A stretch of DNA of 64,000 bases from Raffaelea ambrosiae. Lineage: Eukaryota; Ascomycota; Sordariomycetes; Ophiostomatales; Ophiostomataceae. The stretch is taken from the NCBI GenBank assembly GCA_002778195.1, contig PCDI01000012.1:124001-188000 (forward strand), given 5' to 3'. This document shows positions 21,874-35,600 of this stretch, in pieces. How positions within the stretch are numbered: position 1 is the stretch's first letter; each line of letters begins with the position of its first letter. The notes under the pieces are model-generated. The model saw only the letters and a program-made list of their open reading frames with translations. It was not told the DNA's origin and did no database searches. A program made the position numbers and the translations under genes.

Positions 21874-24800
21874 CATAAATAAACAAAAGGAACAATAGGA
21901 ACAGCAGGATTGGCAAGCATCGAATAGGACGGACAGATGCACTATCACAAGATATGGGCTAGCTAGGGAAAGCGTGCCAGGATAGGCGGGCCGCATGAGA
22001 ACGGCGTCTTTGATGTGTGCATTCCCTCAAGACGAGCCGAACGAAGCGCATACGATGAGCAGAGCCGCGCGCAACCGGGGTCCATGCTTTACTGAACCAT
22101 GAGGAATCACAGATAGTGGAAGCACTGAGGCGAAAGGCAAAAGTGAAAGAAGAAAAAAAAAAAGAACCAACGCCTGCTTTGCTTGCAGGGAGCTATTTAG
22201 CGAGTTGTGATTTGAAGCTACCTGCAGGCAAAAAAAAAAAAAAAAGCAGCAGCGGCAGACACACGAATCCTTCCGCTATCCCCCCACCTCCCCTGCTGCA
22301 GCTTGCAGAAAGTCTGCCGGCAGGAGGTACCATAGTAGAGCATGAGAATAGACACACAAAGGGAGAAACAATCTAGGGATAGCAAGCACGTATTCGTGAG
22401 AGTCACGGGAGTGGAAGAAGAAAGACACGATGACACAATTTCACGAGCAGCTTTCCAATCGAGGCGATCGAACTATGGCAGCCGCACTGAACAGGATTCG
22501 ATCAACGTATCAGCCTCGCCTGATCTCGGCGCTGATCTCAGACGAGGATGTCTCTTTGTACGGGGAAGGTAACGTGATTTGGTTGCTGGGGTTGGGGGAA
22601 AGGAGGGGGGAAAGGGGAGGGGTTTCCAGCCGCCGTTGGATAGATCTGGATGCATGTTCCCTGATTTCGTGGAATCTCTTCCAAGTCTTTTGATTATTGG
22701 GTGTCTTTTTTGGAGTCTCGGTGTCCGGATTGGTAGGTCCCGAAGAGAAGAATGGGCAAATGGTTGTGCAGCCCAATGCTAAGGTTGGAAGGTGTTTTGT
22801 GCGTTCCATACGAGTTGCAGTCACTTTGGGGTGTTTATTGAGTGCAGACATCTTACTGCATTACTGCATTTACTGCACGGCTGCGTTCGCTGTTGGACCA
22901 GCCAGACAAACCTGCTTTGTCTTTTATTTTTTTTTATTTTTTTTATTTTTGCTCCGTGCTGTTACCCTTGGCTGCATGGGATGGAGCCATCCGGGGACCA
23001 CACTCAATCACACACCAAGCACACACAACAGAACAAAATCATGCTATGCGCGCATGGCGACATTTATTGCTACCATTACTATTGAATTTGTATTTGGATC
23101 TTGGCTGTTTGGGCATTTTGTGACCCGTCCATCTGTGCAAGTCGTAAGGTGTGCTGGGCTGTCTTTTGACATATTCCTCCTCCCATGCCTTTGTCTACAT
23201 GCATCCGACCGCAACGCAAGACAAGTTGCCATACATTGTGCATGCATATCGCTGCGATTCCGAAAGCACCGGGACTGTACACAGCAAACGCGCCGGTGTG
23301 GACCGTGCCAGGGTAGGAAAGCTTCTGTCGCTGCCAAGGCTTTGCGTATTGACCCCGGCGGTGACGGCCGTGTGGAAGGTGTGGCGGCTGTCTGGTGCGG
23401 CGCGCAAAAGAGAAGGGAAACGATACGACGATGATGGCGAGGGTGTTCGTTAGCGGCTATAGCCCGGATCGGAGGCCACCGTGATGGCGCGGCGTCCTGC
23501 AATTTCGGGGAGCGGCTAGGAGAAGAGTGTACACTCAGGGCTAGCCGGTGCCGACCAATGAGAGCGCCCCATTGGCCCGAGAAAAATAAGGCCAAAGAGA
23601 GGAAGACCCCAAAAGAGTCTCTCTGGCAGCCTCGTGCGCTGCCTCGCCTCTTCTTATATACACGACCAAGAGCCTGCGTCTTGACAACCCAGATTAAAAA
23701 GGTAAAAAAACGGGCTTCTTACATTGCATACAGTGTCGGTGGTGCATGATGGGCTGGGCCATCCATGTATCTCTTCAAACGTCTTTCATGGGTTGTGCCT
23801 GCTGATCCTTTTGGTTGGACCCTCCTCCCTGCGATCAACAGAGGTACTCTTTTTTTTTTATCGATTTTACCTGGGTCGACACAATGTCTCTATGCCCGGG
23901 ATAGACCGCAGTAGCACGGGTTTAAGACAACATAGCAATACATGGTCAGGCATCGTATCTTGGTTGGAAAGATTCCTGGCAAGATACAGAAAGGGTGCCC
24001 ATCCAGCTGACAGGCCCGTCTCACGTACGTTCCGCCGCCCAATCAACGACCGTGTCTATGATGCTCTCTGAATGTCTGGTTCTTTGTCGCTTGATCCTCC
24101 GTCCAGTCAGAGACGCACGTTTAACCGAGCCTTTGCCGCCCCCGGGCAAGGTCATGCGGCGATGTGGCTGGGAGCGGCTCAACCGCGCCGGCTTCCACCC
24201 AAGACTCGGACAACCCTCAGAGACACCCACTCAATACCACCTCTCACATGTTCCCACACGACCGTCCCCCCCCCCGGTGGGTAGCGGGCTCGGCGGTGGT
24301 GGCGACCGCTGGAAAGACGTCACAATGCAGCACTTGCGCGCTGTAAGATAAGCCATCCGAGGCAAAAATACAAAAAATATGGGCCCCTAATTTTGGGTAG
24401 GATGATACGGTTGGCTCCAAGTGGCCGAGCTCGTGCCCACTCGTGACCACGTGCACTAGCCGTTTGCGGAAAGACACTTAGCACCTACTCGTAGTATGCG
24501 AAGAAGGGAGACGACCAGACAACTTTCAGCGTCTGTTTTTTTTTCACTTTCACTTCTTGGGGAGGATGTTCGGCCTCCACAATCGACGTCATCAAGCATT
24601 GGTTTCGCACGAGCAAGGGGAGTACGGAGACTGGAGAAAGCCATCTGGGGTTTGCCCGAAGGATGCCTGCGGCCCCTGGTGGTGGCTCGTTCAAGTAAGA
24701 TACACCGTAACCACATAGTACTGATTTCGGAGATTTTTATTTCTTCGTTTTACTATGCAGTTTTTACATAGCAGGTTTCTTCTTTTTATCTTTCCTTCTT

Positions 24801-26257
24801 TGCACGGGTCGTACTTTTTCGGTCTCGGTCACTGTTCTTTCTCATTTCTTTCTTAATCATCCCCTTGGCAATAAGCACCAACAGCCAATTCAATATTTTA
24901 AACATTCCGCGCCTAGCTAGCACCTGCACGTTCGCACGGTGGTCGAAAACGGCATCCCGCCAAACAAGAAAAAAAAATAAGAAACAACAAGACGTGACAA
25001 GCAAACGCCTCTCAGCGCCAACGCCCTCCGACAAGCACAGTTGCAGGCGACCAAGCAACAAGCCAGAAAAACTTGGAAAGATAACTGGGCCCAGGATTAG
25101 TGGGCACTAGCCCCGTTTAGGCTGTGGTACAACACAGATTGTATGGCACACCGGAGCCTTTCGCCGGGCGCCCATTGGCGAATGCTTGCGCCAAAGTGGG
25201 GGCTTTTTATCCGTGGGGATCCGCTCCCCCGTCGATCCTTCCGGGGTTTTGCAACATCTCTACCAGTCTGGACCAGCACGGCGTATGATCCAAACGGCTC
25301 AAGGGAGGGCCGTGTCTCTCGAACACAACTACACACACACAGACACACACACACCCTCCAGAAAGAGTACTATGTACATCGTATGGAGTGCAATCCTTGT
25401 CCGCCAAGTGGCAACGGACCCGTAGTACCTCCGGAGAGACACCGAGTCCGCAGACGGGCACCGCAACCGACCAAGTCTTTCCTTATGCTGTCTCAAGTCT
25501 CTCTTTTTCTTGTTAGACGGGGCGTCTGTTTTCTGCTCTCTCCTGCACGCCCACCCCGCAACGGCACCCTTGAATCGAGTAGCCCGCATTGGGGATTGCC
25601 CAACGCGGGGACCGCAGGGGAGCGGTGGAGGAGAGGGGGGGTGAGTGGGACACCTTCACCGAGGCAGAGATAGGCAAGTGAGCAGCAGACAAGGGAGACG
25701 AAATGGCACACAACGACACATGGGACAGGCATACCGATGCGAAGGGGGGGGGGGGGTAGCAAAAGTCCAGCGGCTGCGAGAGCGGCCCAAGGAATCCTGC
25801 TCCTGATCCCCGCAACGAAGGATCACAGACAGAAAGACGGCCTGGGGAGGGGGGCGTCAGGCCTTGGTTCATGGTTCATTTGCCCGCAAGCAGACCTACC
25901 GAGTAGTTAGCTAGCATGTTGTGGCTTCCATCCTGGCCTTGACCTGCTCGTACGCGTTTCTGGTCTCCTTGTTGGCGGGGCGTGGCTTTGCCCAGAGAAA
26001 GTGGCTCCAAGAAATCTGGTCATCGGGTATTCCACTCCAGGCCGTTCTTTGTGACGTATCTGGGGGGGCCTGGCCTCTCCGCGAAAAGCTCTCCAGCTGG
26101 GGTCCTTGTGCTCCCACATCCAGGGGTGTGGGGACAGTCGTGGATGAGGACCCTGCAATAGTCGTTGATGGCGAGCCGGGCGGATTGAGTGTGCTCATTT
26201 GGTGTACTGGGCCATGTAAGTGTACATTTCCATATGTGAGTAAGATGCAACAGCTCA

Positions 26258-26265
26258 ATATAAAC
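26258..26265 (+). promoter_or_regulatory. TATA-like element of sugar porter gene
   Basis: AATATAAA lies 233 bases before the ATG at 26498, followed by pyrimidine-rich DNA (26274-26420) of the sort that precedes fungal transcription starts. Confidence 0.35.
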
Positions 26266-26497
26266 CGCGGTTGGTCCCCTCCCCTGGTTCCAACCTCGCA
26301 GAAGAAGAAGAAGCTGCAAAGCGGTTCGTGTTTCATCCTTCATTTTCCCTCATCATCTTCTGTCTCTTGCTTTCTTCAACGATCTCTCTTGATACCCAAT
26401 TGAAGCGCACCAAGCTCTTAGAGAGACGAAGAACACACCCAGACACACACACACACACAAAACAACACAACTACAGAGACGCAAAGAACTCCTCACC

Positions 26498-29407
26498 ATG
26501 TCCAAGCTCGTGGGCGGAGAGGCCGCCCAGGTCTCCCACAATGAGAAGGATGCTTTCAACGGCAGCGAGGATGTTGCCCAGGACCGTCCCGTCGAGGACG
26601 CCGGTGAACGTCGCAAGTCGGTCGCCATCAACATCGTCGAAAATCCCCTAAAGGTGAGTGTATTCGATTGATTTGGGGTTTTTTTTTTGGGTCCCGGTGT
26701 TTCCTGAGCCCAATTGGGCCCATTGGTGATCATCACCAACAAAGCCTGTCGCGACATCTCGATATCGCGGCATTCACGGCGGCGTGGCATCGGGACACAC
26801 CGTGGTCTCATCGCTGGGGGGTGTTTATTTTTCTTCTTCTCGTTTTTGCATGCTCTTTTTTTTTTACTAACATTCCCTTTCCCCCAATCCAGCGCAGCTC
26901 CCAGGAACAAACCGTCATCGACGCTCGTGCCTTTGCCGAGTCCCACGGCATGTCTGAGCACGCCGATCTCTTCGGCCGCGCCGCTCTCGTGGCTCGCAAC
27001 CCGGACCGGTTTGAGACTCTCGCTGAGCTGACCGAGACTGAGCAGAATGCTCTCAAGTACGAGCGCGACCACAAGTGGCATGGCCCCAAGATGCTGTGGT
27101 ATTCGATCGGGCTCTGCGCCATCGGCGCGGCCACCCAGGGCTGGGATCAGACCGGTTCCAACGGTGCCAACCTGTCGTTTCCCAAAGAGTTCGGCATCGA
27201 CGGTACGGGCAAGGACGAGTGGATTGTCGGTGTCATCAATGCCATCATTTTCCTGACGGCTGGTCTCATGTAAGTGGCTACTTCTTCTCCGCCTGCCCAT
27301 TCCATTCTTCGCAGTCCCTCGAGTGTCAAGATGCTACAATAGCATTTTTCTCCTATCTTCTCACCCTCCTCTTCACCCTCATGGTATCCCCACAGGGCTG
27401 AGCCTGGAATCTCATTTTTACTGACATGTCTTCCTCCCCCCCCCTCCTTAGTGGCGCCTTCATCGTCGATCCGCTCAACCACTACCTCGGTCGTCGTGGT
27501 GAGATCTTTGTCACTGCTGCCTGTCTGACGGCCACGCCTATCGGCTCCGGCTTTGCCAGGTCGTGGCAGGGCCTTTTCGCTGCGCGTTTCGTCATGGGCA
27601 TTGGTATCGGAGCCAAGAACGCCACCGTCCCGATCTACTCGGCCGAGATGGCGCCCGCCCGCATCCGCGGTGCCTTGGTCATGTTCTGGCAGCTCTGGGT
27701 CGTTACTGGTATCTTTTTGGGTTTCTGCGCCAATGTCATCGTCAAGGATGTTACCCGCGTCTCGGCATGGCGTCTGCAGCTCGGCTCTGCCTTCATTCCG
27801 TCCTTCATCCTCATGATCGGCATCTTCATCTGCCCCGAGTCGCCCCGTTGGCTCATGAAGCACAACAGGCATGCCGAGGGCTTCAAGTCTATGGTCGCCC
27901 TTCGTGATGACCCCATCATTGCCGCCCGCGACTTCTACTACTCGTGGGTCATCTACGAGGAGGAGCTCAAGGTGGCCAGCGGTGCCGGCTACTTCGCCCG
28001 CCTGTGGGACTGCTTCGCCGTGCCGCGCATTCGTCGCGCCAACTACGGTGCCTCGACCGTCATGATTGCTCAGCAGATGTGTGGCATCAACAGTGCGTCC
28101 CCCTTCCCCAACTCCCGAGCTCCCCGGGCCTCGCTCTCCTCACCATTGATATACACAAGGCACTGTCTTGCCCGCCCCGACACTCACTGACACGCACTAC
28201 CAGTTATCTCTTTCTATAGCTCAACTATTTTCGAAAAAGTCGGCTACACCCCCGTGCAGGCTCTGTACGCATCCCTTGGCTACGGAGCTATCCAGATGAT
28301 CGCGACCTTTCCCACTCTCTTCCTGATCGACACCAAGGGCCGCCGTACTCTTTGCCTGGCTGTACGTAACGCCATACTTTCAACTGGACTGTGTGAGATC
28401 GCTTTTTTGTAATCTCGTCTAACATTTCATTTGCTTCTAGACTTTCCCTCTCATGTGTATCTTCCTTCTGGCTGCTGGTCTTTCTTTGCTCAATCCTTCC
28501 AATGAGCCAGGTCCCAAACTTGGACCCGTTGTGCTGTAAGTGCTCCTTTCTTCTCTGTCCCTTTGTCGGGCTGGCCCTGTTTTTGGGGGAGGGGGGGGGG
28601 GGGGGGGTGAGATTCAAGTTCGTTTTTACGTGTTCGGTTTCATTTTTGCTAACGCTTCCACCGCACCTTAGGTTCATTTACCTGTTCACTATCGCTTACT
28701 CTCTGGGCGAGGGCCCCGTCGCCTTCCAATACTCGGCCGAGGTGTTCCCTACCATCCAGCGTGAGCAGGGCATGGCCTGGGCTGTGTGCATCAACAACAC
28801 TTTTGGTGAGTGGCAATCCGAGTCCTCTACGCATGATGTTTTGCTCTGGAGATATTCCAGACTGCAAGAATCTGCAAGATCTGGCAGTTTCAACTAACAC
28901 GCCTTTTCTCTTTCCCAGCTGGTGTCCTCAGTTTGACGTTCCCACGCATGCAAACAGTTATGACGCCCACCGGTGCTTGTATGTTAAACCTTTCCATTTT
29001 CCGCTTCATCCTCCCAAATCTTCAACTCTCCTGACTCTTTTTGTTCTAGTCGGATTCTACGCTGGCCTGAATCTGTTAGCCTGGTTCATGATCTTCTGCT
29101 TTGTGCGTGAGACCAGGCAACTCACACTTGAAGAGATCGATCGTAAGTGACCTTTGCCCCTCCTTTTGTACGCAAGCATGCTAGCAGGTGCTGACTCTTC
29201 TTCTTTTCTGCAGAGGTCTTCTCCGTCCCAACAGCGGAGTTCCTTAGCTACGAGACCCAGGTGTGGCTGCCGTACTTCATCAAGCGCCACATATTCCGCC
29301 AGAACATCACCAAGCCGCCTCCGATTATCGAGAAGGCCGCCAACGCTGGCGACTACACCGTCGACGAGCGCATCCCTCCGAGAATGGGGTTCGTTGGTAT
29401 GGCGTAA
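26498..29407 (+). CDS. MFS sugar/polyol porter with long N-terminal region
   Basis: Nine exons (26498-26653, 26893-27269, 27452-28092, 28204-28361, 28441-28535, 28672-28805, 28919-28978, 29050-29142, 29214-29407) encode 635 residues of the major facilitator superfamily, sugar porter family. It should be a twelve-helix plasma-membrane transporter for a sugar or polyol. A hydrophilic N-terminus of about 120 residues precedes the first helix (WYSIGLCAIGAATQGWDQTG). Family signatures visible are NHYLGRRGE after helix 2, CPESPRWLM after helix 6, QQMCGIN in helix 7, DTKGRR between helices 8 and 9, and SLGEGPVAFQYSAEVFP near helix 10. The cytosolic tail includes EEIDQVFSVPT. All eight introns keep frame. 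A run of about 20 G lies in intron 5 (28588-28608). The exact substrate cannot be told. Confidence 0.93.
28588..28608 (+). repeat. G homopolymer in intron 5 of the sugar porter gene
   Basis: A nearly uninterrupted G run (one A) in the sense strand of the intron. It does not disturb the donor at 28536 or the acceptor at 28671. Confidence 0.75.
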
Positions 29408-32400
29408 AGGCCTCTCTCTGTCTTGGTTTGACGAGGGGCAATTCTCAGTTACCGGAAACGAAAAACAAGGCAAGCATTACCAAAGAAACACACCAGTCTT
29501 TTGGAGCAAAACTGCCTTTCGTTATTCGTTGTTGTTGTAGTCGACTTCCGTTCGCCGGGGTGGCGTTGTGCTCGTGCAAAAAAATAGCTCTCTCAGATTG
29601 TCGTTGTGCACGTGAGCAGCACTTTGGAGACACTGCCGCCAAGAGAACAGAACAGGACATGCGCTTAGTTTAATATTCTTCATCTTTCAACTCGCCTTTT
29701 TATTTTCTTCTACAAATTTACTTTTTTTTTGGCTTTATAGAGTCAAGGTCTCTCGCTCTTTCGATACAAAATAGCTCGTATACCCTATTCAGTGATCCCA
29801 TCAATACATACCCGCCTTATTGCGCTACAATGTTGAATATGGTTGAGTTTCCACGACAGGCCTAAAATTTTGGGATCTCAAGGGAGCTTCTTTAGTCTTC
29901 TGCTGCCCTGATTGGCTCTTGCCTTTTTTTCTCCAGATCTGGGCCGGATCTGTGCTTCTTATGCTCTTGTGCTTGCCAAGTGGTCTGAAAAGCATCCAAA
30001 AAGCTCCTTGAAACTTCCCAAGCTACGCGAGCAAAATGGGGCCAAAAATCGGTTCGCGATTTCGTGTCGCTGCAACTCCCATGCAGTCTATATGCAGGAC
30101 TGGGCGTAGTGTATGCAGCTCCGTCTGCTTTTCACATACGCGGCCTCGTAAAGAAAATTCGTATTCCGTGAAGGGATCGAAGGCGTCGTGCGCGTTCCAC
30201 GAGAGGTGCAACAAAGGAGACCGTCTATTTTGTGCTTCACAAAGATGAGGCTGGGAGAAGGGAGAAGGGAGAACGGCAGGGAGGGTCCGTGGTTTGTATG
30301 AGTGTCTAGAATTTTGTAGTTGAGGAATGGTCGAGGCTCCCCGCCATTTCTGGTGGCTCAGGCAGTGTTTTGGACATTTCACCAGTCTAAAACAGCCCCA
30401 TAGAAAGGCCCAGCCACAAAAACATAGGAAATACACCGCAAGGCCGCCACTTGCGAACGTCGTCCCAAACAGCCATACTTACGGGCTGGCAAGTGGTCCC
30501 ATGGGCTCCAGGTGGCCCCAGGTGGCCCCAGGTGGCCCCAGGTGGCTGCAAAGACCTACCAAAATCAGTGGACCCCAAAAGCACCTCCTGGACAAGTGCG
30601 TCCAGCCCCTCCTCCTTGCAGAACTGTGTCCATCGACGCAATACAAAATACAAATACAGAATACCAAGACGAGAAAAAAAGTGGACTTCCGTGCAGCAGT
30701 GAGAGCATTTTGGGGGTGGGAGGGGAGGCATTTGCGACCATTGGGGGAAAATTGGGTGGCAGGAAAAGAAGGAAAGAAAAATGAGACTCGAGACTTTTCG
30801 ACGGAAGGACACCTGCACCTGCCGGGCTTTCTGGGCTGTCCATTCGCTGCTTCCCAAAGCAGTCCTCTGCGTCCAGCTGCCGCTAATGCAAGCTGAGAGC
30901 CTCGTCCGGGCCAATCAGAAGCACCCGCCAACCACCCAGCTGCTGAGGGCCGGTGGGTCGCCTGCCTATGACAGAGGAAAAGGGAAAAGAGCCACAACTC
31001 CGTTTCCCTCTTTTCGGGCAAGCCTGGCTCCCATTTCAGCAGGAGCGGCGTTTTTTCTTTGGCTGCTTGGTGGCTCTTTGGTCGTGCCTTCCTCCCTCGA
31101 GTCGGCCCCCCTCCCCCCTCTCGAGTCCGTTCGAGTCATGCACTCCTTCTCCGTACGAGTGTTTGATGTGAGTTCCTGGGCAGCCACTCACAAGGCTCAC
31201 AGGCCAGTCGAAAGACTCGAGAATCTCGACAAGAGTCCAGGGCCGGACCTGCTCGCGCGGTGTACCGTCGCAGTTCCTCTCAGGCTTTACCGAGAAACTG
31301 CCCCGAGACTCTGCGCCGTAGATGCATCAGAGATGCGCCAGAGATGCACCTAGAAATGCACCCGCAATAAACCCAGTCCTGCACCAAAAAAGCCTGTGCC
31401 AAAAGCCTCCACCTGTGCTCCCAGACCGCGCTGAAAGCCCGCCTCCTCCCCCCCTCCCTCCATCGCTCCTGCCCTCCGTGTGCCCCAGACACCTGCGTCG
31501 TGCCTTCCTCGTTCTGAACCACTCACGTTCGCATTCTGCTTGCCTCCCTCCTTTCTCGGTCTTGCCCTGCGTCCCGCTTCACTCGTGGCCTTTTTGGGGA
31601 CCCATTTCTGGCTCTGTCCCTTTTCGCTTGGTTGCTCTCTGTCCCTCTATTTCACATTTCAGTTTTTTATCTTCTTTTTCACTCTCCCTCCTCTCCTGAC
31701 CTGTCCCTCGTCCAGTTCACGACAAGCAGACCTCCTTTTGCCACCCTCCCTAGATCGAACAATCCCAGAACCACTGCCCTTTCAGTTTGCTGCCTCGCCT
31801 ATTTTTGTCGCGCCATGCGCTGGAATGCGACCGTACTGGCTGGAACCGCCGCCACTCCGATGACTGCATGATTGGTGAATTTGCGCACAGCTGGCGTTTT
31901 TTCGAGATTAGAGAGGACTACCAGTCCAGGCGACAAGGCCACAAGACCACAAGACGACGAGGCTGTCCTCGACTCCCTTCCGAGGAGTGAGCACAGCACA
32001 GATTTCAGTGTCTTTTCCCTTTTTGGCCGACTACTGCTACGACTGCTGTTGGCGACCAACCCTTGAGGCGCTTATCCTGGCCCGGCCGAAGCCGCATCCG
32101 ACGACAAAGGGAGCGAGCTGTTTCGTCTGCCGGTTTGCAGGGGTTGGCCTGCAACCACGCACAAAGACGAGCAGTCGAGCACAGGAGGGGGCCGCGACGT
32201 CTGTTTCACTCTTTGGGGGCATCGTGAAAGAAGAAAGACGCAAAGAAGGGACGGCAAATAGGCGCGTTCACCTGGTGGTGCCTGCGACTGCGTTTTGAGG
32301 CTTTTGCCTCCTTGCCATTTTTGCCTCTATTTGCCCCCCCCTCCTTCGAACGAGACCTTTCTGTACTCTGCACGTCGGGCCTGGCTTTGTACCACCTGCC

Positions 32401-32648
32401 CCCTTTGACACACGCCGTTCTTCTCTGCCTCCGCCGACAAACAGACAAGACTTACGCAGAAGACCTACACAGAAGACACACCGCACCCGACCATGCGCAA
32501 CAGGATGACCGTCTCCGATCCGCCAGAATCCGCATAGCAGGAGCAGTAGAAGCAGAAGAAGCAGAAGAAGCAGCCGACGGCATTCCGGCCCTGCAGACAC
32601 CCGCAGCATTTCCATCGCCGATATCCTCTCCGCTCTGCTGTGTCCACC
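29408..32648. other. intergenic, upstream of 1491-residue protein gene
   Basis: About 3.2 kb without a supportable gene. It holds the 3' flank of the sugar porter and presumably a long leader and promoter for the large gene at 32649. A 10-bp tandem repeat lies at 30491-30550 and a strongly pyrimidine-rich segment at about 31420-31760. Overlapping frames of 125-190 residues at 30327-31353 on both strands have no recognisable domain. Confidence 0.45.
30491..30550. repeat. 10-bp tandem repeat GGTGGCCCCA
   Basis: Three perfect copies at 30511-30540 are flanked by degenerate copies, for about six units in total. Confidence 0.85.
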
Positions 32649-35600
32649 ATGACCGTGGGCGCGAGCATGGCGATATCGCCGGTAGCCATGCCGGCCTCCA
32701 CCGAGGACAGCGAGTCCTCCCCGTCCAGCTCGGTGGGCTCACCAAACAACCAGCAGCTCTTATTCAGAAAGCACAAGATGCTTCCTCATCCGCGCAGGGA
32801 CGCCTCCTACGGCAGTCTCCGCTCGTCACGACCGCTAGCGTCCATACAGAAGTACGACGTCGGTCATGCAGCGGCCGCCTATGGCGCCACCACCACCTTA
32901 CTCAACGGCTCCATCGCCACAGACGAGGCCGTGAGCATCAACTCCCTCCCATCCAGCCCTCGCACCCTGAAGCACTATCCCAAGAAGCTGGGCAGTGGCC
33001 CCGATCTGCCGCCCACTCCTCCTGCGCACTCGCGCAATTCATCCTCGAGCTACTCGGCCCTGCCGCCCGCCGCGGTCGATGACGCACCAGCAGCAACGCA
33101 AAGCCGCGAGATCAGCGCCGCCGACGCTAAACTACGGCCCGCACCGCCAACCACCCCGACAACGCAGATGAGCCCTCCCACCCCCGACGTCACTCCCCCT
33201 TACGCCGCACCGCCTGAGGCCCAACCCGCCAGAGTAATGGCTTTTCGGTCTCCGGCGCGAGGACACGACTCGCGCACCGGCTCCTTTACCACTGCGCGCG
33301 AACAGCCGTCATCTGGCGACGAGGATAACGGTGTTAGGAACGAAGAGGAGGACGACGACGAAGACGAAGAAGACGGCCACTCAACGCTGCGGCACATTAT
33401 GCCGCCTTCGGCCAAAACCTCACAGAGCACCGTCCGCAGAGTTCTCAGTGAGAACGCGAGCGACACAGCTGCCTCGAGCCAGAAACAGCCACAGAGCCAC
33501 ACCCACCAGCACCAGCGCCAGCGCCAGCACCACCAGTTGCAGGCTGTTGGTCTTGGCCTGGGGCTCGAGTCCAGTCCCGAGCAGAGTTCTACGCCGAGAT
33601 CGAGGCGCGATTTCGTTAGCTTCGACGGCGAGTGGGGCTCGAGTTCCGAAGAGGTTGTGCAGGAGTGGGACGACAACCTCGACAGGAATGTGGCCGTGAG
33701 AAAGCGCCATGCGCCATCCCGCAACGGCACCATATCCCCGCCTCTCCATTGCGACGAGGTCGTCGACGATCTGACTGTGCCACCTACAAATGCCACGGAA
33801 GCGCTGCGCTCCATGCCGCTGCCTCAGAGGATCCTCACCTTCCCGTCACCCACCGAGAACCCTCTGCAGCCAAAGCTTGCTGTGCGGAAGCCGAAGCAGT
33901 ATCCCTCTCTGCAGCCGCAGCCACTTCTGCAGCAACAGTTGCAGCAACAGCGAATGCCCAAACAGCAGCAGCAGCAACACCAACAAGCCTCGCCTCCTCT
34001 GGCATCCCACCCACTGGCTTCGGCAGCACCCATCACGGCCTCTCAGACGCGTTCCATTTCAGACTCGAGCAGCGACAAGGACAAACTCGACCGCCGTGTC
34101 TCGACCATGTCTTCAAAGTCCGCCAAATCCACTCGGTCCACCGTGTCCACCGTGGTTGAGGCTTTTGTCATCGACACTACTCCGCAGCGTCGAAGAACCC
34201 TCCGGCACGTCAGGAAGCAAGGCACTCTCCGCGACTCCAGCTCCGACTTGTCACCAGCCAGCTCGATAGCAACATCTCTCCTGATGGACGAGAGTGGTCG
34301 GCAACGACGCCCGACCAGCAACCGGTACAGCGGCAACGGCCACGAGAGCCTCGTATCCACCACAACTGCCACCAGCGTGTCAAGCCGCAGCGCTCGTCGC
34401 GAAATCATAAAGGCTGGCGGCATTCCCGTCGTGGTCGTTCCAGAACGACTCTCGTCCGTTCGGTCCAGCAGCCGCGAGCCGTCGTTGCGGTCGACGAGCA
34501 GCCGACGATCCAAAAAGAGCAAGAGCCAGAGCCCCAACCCGCGCTCACAATTCTCCAGCAGCAGCAGGGAACCATCTGCTCATCAGGAGCGTGACCAGGT
34601 CCGAGGCCGGGATCGTTCAGTCGCCCGCCGTGGCCGCCGGCTTTCTGATTCGGATGGTTCTGCTCCAGGAGACCAGCGTACCATTGATTACCCGCCGGTG
34701 GTACCGAGACGCACATCATCCCTATCGGCCCCGACCAGCCGCAACGCCTCTCGGAGTGGTTCTCTGACCAGCGAAAGCGTCCATGCTCATTCCGCTCTAC
34801 TTGAATCGCGCCTCAGGGAGCACGAGAGATCCCAGGCGTATTCCCAGAACAACCTTGTCAAGCAGAGCAGGAGACCAGAGCTGCTGTCCGCGCGACAGCA
34901 AGAGCAGGACCGGACGCCGACACAAGATTCACTGCCCATCCAAACATCGGCAACGCAGACGCCGATACTTACACGGGAGGACAATGAGCCAGACATCCAA
35001 GAAGGCTTCCACACACCCCGCGAGATTGCCTATTCCAATACGACTGTGCACAATGTGCCACTCGGCGATGCCCCGACCTCGCCGAGACAACACGACCGAG
35101 AGTCAAACCATGAGCAGAACGAGTATTACCGCAACATGGAATACAGTGACCGTCTCGATTCCAAATCGAGTTTTGACCGGCACGGCGATTTCTTGGGGAA
35201 GCATTTGTCACCTCAAAACACGCCCTTCTCAATGGCCTCAGTCGACACGACGACCACCCACCACTCGCAAGCTGAAGTGTCCGAGGCTTTGGCGGTCAGT
35301 ATTTATCCCCACCAGAACACGTCAGTTCTCGTAGTTGACCACTCAAACCGCCCATCTGAATCCTCGGACGACTCGCAACGTGACCACCTGACAGACGTTA
35401 CTGAACGGAGTTTGTCCCGTGATGTCGCGCCGTCCGCGTCGGTCTCCGCATCGACCCAGGACTCTGGTCTGTATACTACGGCACCCGTGAAGCAGGAAAG
35501 GTCCCCATTCCACCGACAGGCCACCGTCTCGGAGCCGGTTACTCCCCCCCAGCCCCAGTACGCTATGGAGGATGTTGACTCACCTCTGCGAAACCCTCGC

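Larger units (their letters stand above)
18156..26497. other. gene-poor stretch of 8.3 kb
   Basis: No supportable gene. Many frames of 60 to 245 residues exist on both strands but are rich in Phe, Ser and Cys, lack domains and show no coding-like third-position bias. Contents include a C-rich strand at 19009-19180 with one N, a (CA)n tract at 21831-21873, many A or T homopolymers, a possible TATA sequence near 23655, and GA-rich DNA at 22110-22170. The right end should contain the promoter of the sugar porter gene. Non-coding RNA or long leader regions cannot be excluded. Confidence 0.45.

Noticed and set aside
22697..23434. 245-residue open frame on the plus strand
   Set aside because: Phe/Cys-rich, built over T-rich simple sequence, and no domain or coding bias.
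30327..31353. Overlapping frames of 175-190 residues on both strands
   Set aside because: They cross the 10-bp tandem repeat and pyrimidine tracts, and none shows a domain or consistent codon use.
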